This document shows positions 42,634 through 51,416 of a stretch of 64,000 bases of DNA, one piece after another (position 1 is the stretch's first letter; every line of letters starts with the position of its first letter). The position numbers and the translations under genes were made by a program. Source of the DNA: Candidatus Schekmanbacteria bacterium (GTDB lineage: Bacteria; Schekmanbacteria; GWA2-38-11; J061); NCBI GenBank assembly GCA_016219965.1, contig JACRJM010000007.1, positions 308,294-372,293 of the forward strand, read 5' to 3'. Under the pieces are notes generated by a model that ran no database searches, was not told where the DNA came from, and was given only the letters and a program-made list of their open reading frames with translations.

Positions 42634-43263
42634 ATGAAAAAAATATTCTCATTATCTTTTGCTTTTTTGGTTACCATTTTTCTCGCACTGGCTTTAAGCC
42701 TTAACATTGCATACAGCGCAGACAAAAAAGCAGACAACAAATCAGATAAACAGGAAGCAAAGAGACAAGACACGATAGACACCAAGCAATACGACATAAT
42801 GATAGATAAGGGAAAGATAATCAAGAAGGAAGGCCAGATGATGGTAGATAACGGGACTCTCATGAAAGAAGGAAAAATAAAACCAAGCCAGATAGAAATT
42901 GATAAGGACATGCTGAAGCAGGAAGGTGATTTATTGATACAAAGAGGCAACATGATGATTGATGAAGGCAATATGATGATGGATAGAGGAGAGATGAAAA
43001 AAGAAGGGAAAACAGAAGATTGGAAGATGCATAAAAAAGACGGACAGATGATGGTGGATAAAGGAAACTCCATGAAAGAAGAAGGCAACATGCTGATCGA
43101 TAAGAGTGAGAAAATGAAAGACGGAGAGTACTTGATGTACAGAGGGATGGTAATGGACAAAAAAATGATGAAGAAGGAAGGCGACAGACTGCTTGAAAAA
43201 GGAGACCTGACAATAAAGAACGGCAACTTCGTAATTGAAGAAGCCGGGATGATGAAGAACTGA
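42634..43263 (+). CDS. Secreted Met-rich heptad-repeat protein
   Basis: The 209-residue protein has a clear Sec signal peptide (KKIFSLSFAFLVTIFLALA, cleaved near AYSA). The mature part is charged and built of about eighteen 7-residue units of the type xMMxxGx (for example QMMVDNG, NMMIDEG, NMMMDRG, QMMVDKG). There are about two dozen Met and no Cys or aromatic core, so it may form an extended helix or solenoid. I do not know a named family. A multicopper oxidase follows, and Met-rich periplasmic segments often bind Cu(I), so a copper-handling role is a hypothesis. Shine-Dalgarno AAAGGAGGAG is strong; a terminator follows. Confidence 0.8.
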   Translation: MKKIFSLSFAFLVTIFLALALSLNIAYSADKKADNKSDKQEAKRQDTIDTKQYDIMIDKGKIIKKEGQMMVDNGTLMKEGKIKPSQIEIDKDMLKQEGDLLIQRGNMMIDEGNMMMDRGEMKKEGKTEDWKMHKKDGQMMVDKGNSMKEEGNMLIDKSEKMKDGEYLMYRGMVMDKKMMKKEGDRLLEKGDLTIKNGNFVIEEAGMMKN

Positions 43264-43282
43264 TTATAAATTATATATATTG

Positions 43283-43314
43283 AAAGTCCCCGCGTTAAAA
43301 GCGCGGGGGCTTTT
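43283..43314 (+). terminator. Intrinsic terminator after the Met-rich gene
   Basis: AAAGTCCCCGCG (43283-43294) pairs with CGCGGGGGCTTT (43302-43313) over a 7-nt loop, followed by a short T-run. It is a GC-rich, strong stem. Confidence 0.85.
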
Positions 43315-43579
43315 CAGAATTCTCATTTTGTCTTTTTTAAGAATATCAATCTAAAACCGTCTCATTTTTGACTACTCCTTAAATTACATTCTTATTGTTT
43401 TTCAATTAGATATCAGAAAATAACTTAATTACTATTGATCACTATGTTCAAAAGATGACACAATTAGTCATAGTTTATGGTCATTAAGTCAAAAATCGTC
43501 TCTATTCATTTCCTCCTTACATAGATAAACCATATATTTTTCAATGCATTACAGTAAATTAATATTCCCACTTTATATT

Positions 43580-43595
43580 TGGCATAATCCTTGCA
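43580..43595 (+). promoter_or_regulatory. Sigma-54 promoter of the multicopper oxidase gene
   Basis: TGGCATAATCCTTGCA has a consensus -24 (TGGCA) and -12 (TTGCA) with GG and GC 10 bp apart. Expected start near 43607 gives a leader of about 196 nt. The rest of 43315-43802 is AT-rich, with scattered GTCA/TGAC half-sites at 43455-43491 that may bind an activator, and no gene. Confidence 0.8.
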
Positions 43596-43802
43596 ATAAC
43601 GCTTATTTATTGAAAAGTGTGCTCTTTCTAAAACAATATTTAATAAATAGAGAGGGTCGCTTTAGTTATTTTTAGAATAGTGATTTATTAGCTCAGTATA
43701 ATTAAACATAGACAGCTAGAAATGAAGGGTGATAAAATTATCAAGCTTAGTAGTATGAGCAGAAAAACAGATCACCAACAACTAAGAAGCAAGGAGAACA
43801 AC

Positions 43803-46800
43803 ATGAAGAAAAATTGGTTGGGGTATTTAATTTTATTCTGTTTTGTTACGGCATTTTCATGGGGAATTGAGAGTAGGGTCTGCGCCCAAACAACCCAAAT
43901 AGATAGCAGGGATAGCAGTGAAATTATTGAGAGGATGGAAAACAAAATAACAGCATCACAGAGGAAAGCTGCCGCACAGCGTGCTGCAGAGGCACGTGCA
44001 GCAGCTGAAAAGAGCAAACAGGATACGACAGATACTAAGAAAAGTGACAAGAAAAAGAAATCAAAAAAAGGGAAGAAGAAAAATAATAAGAGCGCAAAGA
44101 TTGGAGTCCCCGGAACAATGGACCCCGGAGGTACTCCGGATTATTTCGGGATTATTCCCAACTGGGCAAATAGTCCGCTCCCATCACTCGATGGGTCGGG
44201 CAATGTAATAACCGGTACCGGAATCAGGAAATTCGTAGATACGTTGCCGGGGCTTGGTGCAGCGAATGCAAACAATCTCGGCCAATATATCCCTGTCGCT
44301 ATTCCTGATACAACGACATATCCGGGATCTGATTATTACGAAATCGAATTAGTAGAGTATACTGAGCAGATGCATTCTGACCTGCCCGCCACAAAATTGC
44401 GTGGCTACAGGCAAACTAATACCACAGACGCAACGGTGAGCGTGCCTCACTATCTTGGACCTCTTATAATCGCGCAGAAGGACAGACCGACACGTATCAA
44501 ATTCACCAATGGTCTCCCTACAGGCAGCGCAGGAAACCTTTTCATTCCTGTTGACACAACCGTAATGGGAGCAGGGATGGGGCCGGATGGAACCAATTAT
44601 ACAGAAAACCGCGCCACTCTGCATCTGCACGGCGGATTGACTCCATGGATAAGTGATGGAACTCCGCACCAGTGGACTGTACCTGCAGGAGAGTCAACTA
44701 CACTTCCTACTGGTGTAAGTACGCAAAGCGTTCCGGACATGCCTCTTCCGTCAGGCGGCTCTATGACATTCTATTATCCGAATCAGCAGAGCGCAAGATT
44801 GATGTTCTACCATGACCATGCTTATGGAATAACCCGTCTCAATGTTTATGCAGGCGAAGCTGCAGGTTATCTGTTACAGGACACAACTGAGCAAGATCTT
44901 GTTTCAAACGGGATAATACCAGCAGACCAGATTCCTCTGATAATTCAGGATAAGACTTTCGTACCCGACACTGCTCAACTTGCCGAGCAGGATCCCACCT
45001 GGGATATAGCCAAGTATGGCGGTCTGGGCAGTCTCTGGTTCCCTCATGTTTATATGCCTAACCAGAATCCATATGACCTTTCCGGCGCAAATGCCATGGG
45101 CAGATGGGATTATGGTCCATTGTTCTGGCCTGTTTTTAGCATGATAACCAATGGCCCTGTAGCTAATCCTCTTTTTGGAACTGACCCGGTTGAGCCTCCG
45201 GAAAACCCGGGAACACCCAATCCGTCTCTAACGCCAGAAGCTTTCATGGACACCCCGGTTGTTAACGGAACAGTTTATCCAACCGTAACATTACAGCCGC
45301 AGGCTTATCGTTTTAGAATCCTCAATGCCTGCAATGACCGTTTTCTCAACCTGCAATTATATACAGCTGACCCATCTGTTACCACATCCGATGGCAGGAC
45401 CAATACGGAAGTCAAGATGGTTGAAGCTTTCCCGCGAACAGGATTACCTGCCCTCTGGCCTAAGGATGCCAGAGATGGCGGCGTACCGGATCCAGCAACC
45501 GCAGGTCCGGATATAATCCAGATAGGGACAGAAGGCGGTTTTCTACCAGCACCGGTGGTAATACCTGCCCAGCCTGTCAACTATGAATATAACCGCAGAA
45601 ACATAGTTGTACTTAATATAATAAACCACTCGCTCTTTCTGGGACCTGCAGAGCGGGCAGATACCATAATAGATTTTTCTGCATTTGCAGGAAAAACACT
45701 GATTCTTTATAACGACGCACCTGCACCTGTTCCGGCATTTGACCCGAGAATAGATTACTACACTGACGACCCTGACCAGACTGACACAGGCGGCGCACCT
45801 ACAACACTTGCAGGCTACGGTCCTAACACCCGTACCATCATGCAGATCAATGTTGCAGCGGCAACTCCTGCGGCTGCATTTAATATGACCGATTTGGAAA
45901 ATGCCTTTAAATCAACAGCCTCAACGCAGGGGGTATTCGCATCGTCCCAGGACCCGATCATAGTGCCGCAGGCTGCTTATAATTCAACCTACAACACAAC
46001 TGTTGTTGATAAAATGGGACAAACCTGCGCAAGGATTCAGGACACTTCCATGACCTTCACACCAATGGGCTCTTCCACACCATTAACGATCCAGTTCCAG
46101 CCGAAGGCCATACAGGAACTTTTCGAGATGGAATACGGGAGAATGAATGCCACACTGGGCGTTGAACTGCCATTTACCAATTCAACAAATCAGACAACAA
46201 TCCCATTAGGTTACATAGATCCTACTACAGAGACACTTACTGACTCCATCACACCTCTTGCACCAGCGGCAGACGATGGGACTCAGATATGGAAGATTAC
46301 TCATAACGGTGTTGACACTCATGCTGTTCATTTCCATCTTTTCAACGTACAGGTCCTAAACCGCGTTGGATGGGACGGCGCTATAAGGCTTCCCGATCCT
46401 GAGGAACTTGGATGGAAAGAAACAGTCAAGATGAATCCCTTAGAAGATATAATCGTTGCCATGAGGCCGATAGCTCCTGCACTCCCCTTCGGAGTTCCCG
46501 AGAGTATTCGACCCATGGATGTGACTAGACCAGTACTCACTACCAGCTGGGCAAGCATCGACCCGATTACAGGATTTCCGACTACCGTTATTAATGACTA
46601 TGTCAACTTTGGCTGGGAATACGTATGGCACTGCCATCTGCTCGGGCACGAAGAAAACGACATGATGCGTCCAATATCTTTTAATGTCATAGTTAACTCA
46701 CCTAATTCGCCTTCCACCCTGAAGGGAACAGCTACAGTTGGACCCAATATCATTCTCACATGGAAAGACCCAACACCTTCAACTTCAGCGAGCACATTAG

Positions 46801-47789
46801 GTAATCCTAAAAATGAGATCGGGTACAGAGTCGAGAGGGCAAACGGTTCAGACCCCTTTGCAATTATTGGAACAGCCCTTGCAAATGCAACTACATATAC
46901 TGATACTTCGCTTCCTGGTCCAGGTAATTACTCATATCGCGTTACTGCTTACAATGCTGCCGGTGATTCTTTGCCTTCAGACACTGCAACATTGTCTACA
47001 CTGGTACTTACCACAACTTCTCTGCCTACCGGTGTAATCGGTATTGCCTACAATCAGACACTTGGCGTTTCCGGCGGGACTTCTCCATATACATGGACCA
47101 AAGCCAGCGGAAGTTTTCCGACAGGAATTATAATGGATTCGAGCGGCGCGATCTCAGGCACTCCGTCAGCAACCGGTACATTTAGTTTCACACTGAATGT
47201 CTCAGATTCAGCCGGGTTGACTTCAACGCAGTCGCTTTCAATAAAGATAGTGAAAGCTCCTTCCATTACTACGTCAACCCTGCCGTCGGCAACCGTAGGG
47301 AAAGGATACACTACTACTGTGGTTGCATCTGGCGGAGTCACACCATATGTATCATGGACAATTATTTCCGGTGCTTTACCTGATGGGTTGAAATTAACGC
47401 TTAAATCCAGCGGCGGCGGAATAACTGGCACCCCGACAGCTCCTGGCACCTTCGACTTCACTGTTCAGGTAACAGACGGTATGGGGAACACTGCAAGTAA
47501 GGCGCTGTCCATCACAGTAGGAGTGGCACCTCTATCGGTAACAACAACTAGTATTAATTACGCAACCAAAGGTAAAGCTTACTATTTCACTCTAAAAGCA
47601 ACTGGCGGCGTTGCATCATATACATGGGCGCTAACATCTGGCTCACTACCGAGTGGACTTACCTTGAGCACTACCGGAGTTATAAGCGGCACTCCTACAG
47701 TAAAGGGTACATTTACCTTCACTGTACAGGCTACGGATACACTTTCAACAACTGCAAACAGCGGCACACTGACACTAAAAGTATATTAA
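43803..47789 (+). CDS. Large secreted multicopper oxidase with Fn3 and Ig-like domains
   Basis: I start at the ATG at 43803 (AAGGAG just upstream, then a signal peptide MKKNWLGYLILFCFVTA); 1328 residues. A Lys-rich linker (about 75-105) precedes the cupredoxin domains. The four copper motifs are present: HLHGGLTPW, YHDHAYG, HAVHFHLFNV and WHCHLLGHEENDM, with T1 axial Met. After about residue 985 come one fibronectin type III domain and three He_PIG-type Ig-like repeats, each with a SGTPSATGTF-like signature. The length far exceeds usual 450-650-residue MCOs. Large bacterial forms oxidise Mn(II), Fe(II) or Cu(I), or act on phenols; the substrate here is unknown. It probably sits on or outside the cell. 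Confidence 0.9.
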   Translation: MKKNWLGYLILFCFVTAFSWGIESRVCAQTTQIDSRDSSEIIERMENKITASQRKAAAQRAAEARAAAEKSKQDTTDTKKSDKKKKSKKGKKKNNKSAKIGVPGTMDPGGTPDYFGIIPNWANSPLPSLDGSGNVITGTGIRKFVDTLPGLGAANANNLGQYIPVAIPDTTTYPGSDYYEIELVEYTEQMHSDLPATKLRGYRQTNTTDATVSVPHYLGPLIIAQKDRPTRIKFTNGLPTGSAGNLFIPVDTTVMGAGMGPDGTNYTENRATLHLHGGLTPWISDGTPHQWTVPAGESTTLPTGVSTQSVPDMPLPSGGSMTFYYPNQQSARLMFYHDHAYGITRLNVYAGEAAGYLLQDTTEQDLVSNGIIPADQIPLIIQDKTFVPDTAQLAEQDPTWDIAKYGGLGSLWFPHVYMPNQNPYDLSGANAMGRWDYGPLFWPVFSMITNGPVANPLFGTDPVEPPENPGTPNPSLTPEAFMDTPVVNGTVYPTVTLQPQAYRFRILNACNDRFLNLQLYTADPSVTTSDGRTNTEVKMVEAFPRTGLPALWPKDARDGGVPDPATAGPDIIQIGTEGGFLPAPVVIPAQPVNYEYNRRNIVVLNIINHSLFLGPAERADTIIDFSAFAGKTLILYNDAPAPVPAFDPRIDYYTDDPDQTDTGGAPTTLAGYGPNTRTIMQINVAAATPAAAFNMTDLENAFKSTASTQGVFASSQDPIIVPQAAYNSTYNTTVVDKMGQTCARIQDTSMTFTPMGSSTPLTIQFQPKAIQELFEMEYGRMNATLGVELPFTNSTNQTTIPLGYIDPTTETLTDSITPLAPAADDGTQIWKITHNGVDTHAVHFHLFNVQVLNRVGWDGAIRLPDPEELGWKETVKMNPLEDIIVAMRPIAPALPFGVPESIRPMDVTRPVLTTSWASIDPITGFPTTVINDYVNFGWEYVWHCHLLGHEENDMMRPISFNVIVNSPNSPSTLKGTATVGPNIILTWKDPTPSTSASTLGNPKNEIGYRVERANGSDPFAIIGTALANATTYTDTSLPGPGNYSYRVTAYNAAGDSLPSDTATLSTLVLTTTSLPTGVIGIAYNQTLGVSGGTSPYTWTKASGSFPTGIIMDSSGAISGTPSATGTFSFTLNVSDSAGLTSTQSLSIKIVKAPSITTSTLPSATVGKGYTTTVVASGGVTPYVSWTIISGALPDGLKLTLKSSGGGITGTPTAPGTFDFTVQVTDGMGNTASKALSITVGVAPLSVTTTSINYATKGKAYYFTLKATGGVASYTWALTSGSLPSGLTLSTTGVISGTPTVKGTFTFTVQATDTLSTTANSGTLTLKVY

Positions 47790-47806
47790 TATTAATTAAA
47801 CGAACT

Positions 47807-47827
47807 CACAACTGAACTACAGTTGTG
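47807..47827 (+). terminator. Hairpin after the multicopper oxidase gene
   Basis: CACAACTG (47807-47814) and CAGTTGTG (47820-47827) form an 8-bp stem with a 5-nt loop, 17 bp after the stop. It lacks a T-run, so it may be a weak terminator or a processing site. Confidence 0.4.
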
Positions 47828-47847
47828 TTAGTAAAGATTATATGAAA

Positions 47848-47908
47848 GCGCGTGCCTCCTATGGTAACATAGCCGCCATAAGGCTACGTAGCCAGAGAAG
47901 GCACGCAT
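47848..47908 (+). ncRNA. Structured RNA element upstream of the 1120-residue repeat protein
   Basis: A closing helix GCGTGCC (47850-47856) / GGCACGC (47900-47906) encloses two hairpins: CTATG-GTAA-CATAG (47859-47872), with a GNRA tetraloop, and GGCTA-cg-TAGCC (47882-47893), joined by purine-rich linkers. This three-way junction with a GNRA loop resembles a riboswitch aptamer layout, but the conserved cores of GEMM-I and other classes I know are absent. It ends 50 nt before the ATG of the next gene. Confidence 0.5.
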
Positions 47909-47957
47909 ATAAAAATTGAGGGAGACTGAAAAGCATCAACTCTTTTAGGGGAGAATT

Positions 47958-50900
47958 ATGATTTTACAATTTAGAAGATTACATTTTATTCTCTATCTTA
48001 TTTTTTCATTTTGTTTAGTTTCAATTTCATATTCTGCAAGCAATGACAATTTCAGTAGTGCTTTTTCAATTGATGGATCAACAGGTTCTGTTACATGGGA
48101 CAATGTAGGTGCTACCAGTGAAGACGATGAACCTAATCATGCCGGTGTGGCATACGACTCGGAAGATGATAGCAGTTCAGTCTGGTGGTATTGGGAAGCC
48201 TCCTGTTCCGGTGAGATGACACTTGATACCAGCGGCAGTGATTTTAATACAGTATTAGCTGTTTATACCGGGTCAGATATCGAATATTTGACTGAGGTTG
48301 TTTCCAATGATGATTGTGAGAGTGAGCAGGTAAGCTGTGTTACTTTTACAGCCGAGGAAGGTGTTGTTTACAGAATAGCTGTTGACGGATACCAGGCTGC
48401 ACAAGGAAACGGTGTCTTGAACTGGAATTTTATTAGTTCGTCACCACCGGCTAATGATAATTTTGATGATGCTATTCTGTTAACTGGTATTTCAGGTTCT
48501 ACCACAGGGAATAACCAGTGTTCTACTGCTGAATCCGGTGAGCCGATTCATTTGGATAAATCAAATGGAAATTCCGTTTGGTGGTATTGGACTGCTCCTT
48601 CTTCTACTAATATGACATTTAGTACTGATGGGAGCAGCTTTGATACATTATTAACAGTTTATACCGGATCAAGTGTCGATGCTTTGACTGAAGTTGGTTT
48701 CAATGATGATTGTGATAATGCTTCTGGAAGCTGCGTTACTTTTGCAGCCGAGAAAGATGCTGTTTACAGAATTGCTGTTGACGGGTTCAAAGGCAGTGCA
48801 GGAGACATTGTTTTAAATTGGGAAAATGTTCACCCCTCTAATGATAATTTTGAAGATGCAGACCAGATTAAAGCATCAACAGGTTCTGCAACATGGAACA
48901 ATGAAGGTGCGACCAATGAAGCCGGCGAACCGAATCATGCCGGTGCGGCATACGACGCAGAGAATAATAGCAGTTCAGTCTGGTGGTATTGGGAAGCTCC
49001 TTGTTCCGGTGACATGACACTTGATACCAGCGGCAGTGACTTTAATACTGTATTAGCTGTTTATACCGGATCAAACGTTGATGGTTTGACCGAGGTTGTT
49101 TCCAATGATGATTGTGAGAGTGAGCCAGAAAGCTGTGTCACTTTTGCAGTTGAAGATGGTGTAATTTACAAAATCGCTATTGACGGATATCAGGGTTTAG
49201 AAGGAAATGGTGTTTTGAACTGGAATTTCGCCAGTTCTTCTTCTCCTCCCAATGATAATTTTGAGGATGCTATTTTGATAGAGGGTATTTCAGATTCCAC
49301 TACAGGGAGCAATGAATGCTCTACTACTGAATCCGGTGAGCCAAATCATGCGGGCAGCTCTGCTGGTCATTCCGTTTGGTGGTATTGGACTTCTTCTTAT
49401 TCCGGTGAAATGACATTTAGTACCACCGGCAGTGATATAAATACAGTGCTGGCTGTTTATACAGGATCAAGTGTTGATGATTTGACTGAGGTTGCGTCCA
49501 GTGATGAGCAGTGTGATGAGGAGGTTTCTGGAAGCTGCGTAGACTTTACGGCTGAGCCAGGTGTTACTTATAGAATCGCTGTTGACGGAGATAGAGGAAA
49601 TATCGTTTTAAACTGGAGTATAGACTTTAATGATGATTTTGATGATGCTGATTCAATTAATGGATCAACAGGTTCTGTTACATGGAACAATGTAGGCGCC
49701 ACCAATGAAGACGGTGAACCGAATCATGCGGGGGCAGCATACGACGCAGAAAATAATAGCAGTTCACTTTGGTGGTATTGGGAAGCTTCTTGTTCCGGTG
49801 ATATGACATTAAATACAACAGGCAGTGATTTTAATACTGTATTAGCTGTTTATACCGGATCAAGCGTTGATGATTTGACCGAGGTTGTTTCCAATGACGA
49901 TTGTGAAAGTGAACCGGAAAGCTGTGTCACTTTTGCAGCCGAAGAAGGCATTGTTTACAGAATAGCTGCTGACGGGTATCAGGGGGAACAGGGGAATGGT
50001 GTTTTGAACTGGAATTTCGTCAGTTCTTCTCCTCCGCCTCCAAATGATAATTTTGCTGATGCTATTTTGTTAGATGGTATTTCAGGTTCTACCACAGGAA
50101 ATAATCGCTGCTCTACTGCTGAATCCGGCGAGCCAAATCATGCGGGCAGCTCAGTTGGTAATTCAGTTTGGTGGTATTGGACCTCTTCTTATTCCGGTGA
50201 GATAACATTCAACACCAGCGGCAGTGATTTTGACACATTATTAGCAGTTTATAAAGGATCAAGCGTTGATGGTTTGACTGAGGTTGCGTCAAGTGATGAT
50301 TGCAATGGTGAAGAAGGAAGCTGTGTAACTTTTGAAGTCGATGCCAGTGTTGTTTACAGGATAGCTGTTGACGGCTTTAAAGGCAAGGCAGGAAATATAG
50401 ATTTAAACTGGGAAGGGAACAATGCCCCAACAGCAGATGCAGGACCTGACCAGACTGTAATTCCAGGAATTACGGTAACCTTAGATGGTACTAACTCTTC
50501 TGATGCCGGCGGCTCTATTGCTTCTTATTTATGGACACAAACAGGTGGAACCACAGTAACCCTCTCAGACGCAACCTCTTCTCAGTCTTCGTTTACAGCT
50601 CCTTCAGTCAGCTCTGAAGAGACATTAACATTTGAGCTGACAGTAACGGATAATGAAGGCTTATCAGGCACTGATAGCGTTAACATCCATGTTTCCGACA
50701 CTTGTTCGTATGCCTTGTCATCGCCAAGTCAGCTATTTACTTCTTCTGGCGGCACAGGAACTATAAGTATAACTGCCCCTGAAGGATGTGAATGGACTGC
50801 ATGGGAAAGTCTTAAATGGATAAATATAACATCATCTAAAAGCGGAACCGGCAGTGGTGTTATCACTTATACGGTTGCGTCTACTACCTCAACAAGTACT

Positions 50901-51320
50901 GTTGCAGGTACTATAAATATAGCAGACAAGGCTTTCACGGTTACGAGAAACGGCGTTATACACCTTCCCGACCTTAAAGCCATTTCAGTCAGCTCCCCAG
51001 ACACGGCAAAAAATGGGAAAACAGTTACAATAAAGACTGTGATTAAGAATGCCGGCAAGAAAAATGCAGCAGCATCTTCTGTTCAGTTTTATCTGTCAGC
51101 TAATAATAACAGCAGCACAATAGATGGCGATACATTGCTGGCAACTAAATCTGTAAAAGGCTTAAGCAAGAAACAAAGCCGGATTGTTAAATACAACTGG
51201 AAGGTAAATGCCACCGCAGGCACCTATTACATTAAAGTCCTATGCGACAGCGACAATGCCATCGATGAGCTAAACGAGAATAACAATATCAAGGCATCGA
51301 ACAAGATTAAAGTAAAATAG
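47958..51320 (+). CDS. Secreted PPC-like repeat protein with PKD, BACON-like and CARDB domains
   Basis: The 1120-residue protein has a signal peptide (FILYLIFSFCLVSISYSAS). Residues about 27-825 hold six copies of a beta-sandwich repeat with NDNFxDA, SVWWYW, SGxMTxxTxGSDF, LAVYTGSS and YRIAVDGYxG. They alternate between two subtypes, so the block is three tandem pairs of about 260 residues. A PKD domain follows (about 830-920; PTADAGPDQTV), then a BACON-like domain (about 925-1005), then a CARDB domain at the end (about 1010-1120). All are binding or adhesion folds; no enzyme is seen. It is probably a cell-surface or secreted adhesin or matrix protein. No sorting tail is visible. Confidence 0.85.
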   Translation: MILQFRRLHFILYLIFSFCLVSISYSASNDNFSSAFSIDGSTGSVTWDNVGATSEDDEPNHAGVAYDSEDDSSSVWWYWEASCSGEMTLDTSGSDFNTVLAVYTGSDIEYLTEVVSNDDCESEQVSCVTFTAEEGVVYRIAVDGYQAAQGNGVLNWNFISSSPPANDNFDDAILLTGISGSTTGNNQCSTAESGEPIHLDKSNGNSVWWYWTAPSSTNMTFSTDGSSFDTLLTVYTGSSVDALTEVGFNDDCDNASGSCVTFAAEKDAVYRIAVDGFKGSAGDIVLNWENVHPSNDNFEDADQIKASTGSATWNNEGATNEAGEPNHAGAAYDAENNSSSVWWYWEAPCSGDMTLDTSGSDFNTVLAVYTGSNVDGLTEVVSNDDCESEPESCVTFAVEDGVIYKIAIDGYQGLEGNGVLNWNFASSSSPPNDNFEDAILIEGISDSTTGSNECSTTESGEPNHAGSSAGHSVWWYWTSSYSGEMTFSTTGSDINTVLAVYTGSSVDDLTEVASSDEQCDEEVSGSCVDFTAEPGVTYRIAVDGDRGNIVLNWSIDFNDDFDDADSINGSTGSVTWNNVGATNEDGEPNHAGAAYDAENNSSSLWWYWEASCSGDMTLNTTGSDFNTVLAVYTGSSVDDLTEVVSNDDCESEPESCVTFAAEEGIVYRIAADGYQGEQGNGVLNWNFVSSSPPPPNDNFADAILLDGISGSTTGNNRCSTAESGEPNHAGSSVGNSVWWYWTSSYSGEITFNTSGSDFDTLLAVYKGSSVDGLTEVASSDDCNGEEGSCVTFEVDASVVYRIAVDGFKGKAGNIDLNWEGNNAPTADAGPDQTVIPGITVTLDGTNSSDAGGSIASYLWTQTGGTTVTLSDATSSQSSFTAPSVSSEETLTFELTVTDNEGLSGTDSVNIHVSDTCSYALSSPSQLFTSSGGTGTISITAPEGCEWTAWESLKWINITSSKSGTGSGVITYTVASTTSTSTVAGTINIADKAFTVTRNGVIHLPDLKAISVSSPDTAKNGKTVTIKTVIKNAGKKNAAASSVQFYLSANNNSSTIDGDTLLATKSVKGLSKKQSRIVKYNWKVNATAGTYYIKVLCDSDNAIDELNENNNIKASNKIKVK
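48040..50412 (+). repeat. Tandem coding repeats, three A-B pairs
   Basis: Six NDNF-type units start near 48045, 48450, 48840, 49245, 49626 and 50040. Units 1, 3 and 5 share GSxTWNN-type starts, and 2, 4 and 6 share GISGSTTGNN-type starts. DNA identity between same-type units is high in the WWYW and SNDDCESE parts, which points to recent duplication of a two-unit segment. Confidence 0.8.
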
Positions 51321-51350
51321 ATTTACCTGAAACGTAAGTTTTTAAATGAA

Positions 51351-51383
51351 GAATCCCCCGGCTCCTGCTGGGGGATTCTTTTT
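51351..51383 (+). terminator. Intrinsic terminator after the repeat protein
   Basis: GAATCCCCC (51351-51359) pairs with GGGGGATTC (51370-51378) over a 10-nt loop and is followed by TTTTT. Strong GC stem, 31 bp after the stop codon. Confidence 0.92.
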
Positions 51384-51416
51384 ATATGAAGAGAGTGTTC
51401 AAATATTTTTGGACTC

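Noticed and set aside
42612..43226. Long open frame on the minus strand opposite the Met-rich gene
   Set aside because: It is a low-complexity mirror of the repeat (Ser/Phe/Leu/Pro-rich) with no ribosome site; the plus frame has a signal peptide and a strong Shine-Dalgarno.
43455..43491. A third copy of the TATGAC-N4-GTCATA operator upstream of the multicopper oxidase
   Set aside because: TGAC and GTCA half-sites are present but are 7 bp apart or in the wrong orientation, so they do not match the other two sites.
47848..47908. GEMM-I (c-di-GMP) riboswitch
   Set aside because: The GNRA-capped helix is suggestive, but the conserved GGACGCAAAGC core and the 3' GGGUUGCCG-type strand are absent.
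48040..50412. CRISPR-like or satellite array
   Set aside because: The repeats are in frame, about 400 bp long and protein-coding, with no short unit or spacer structure.
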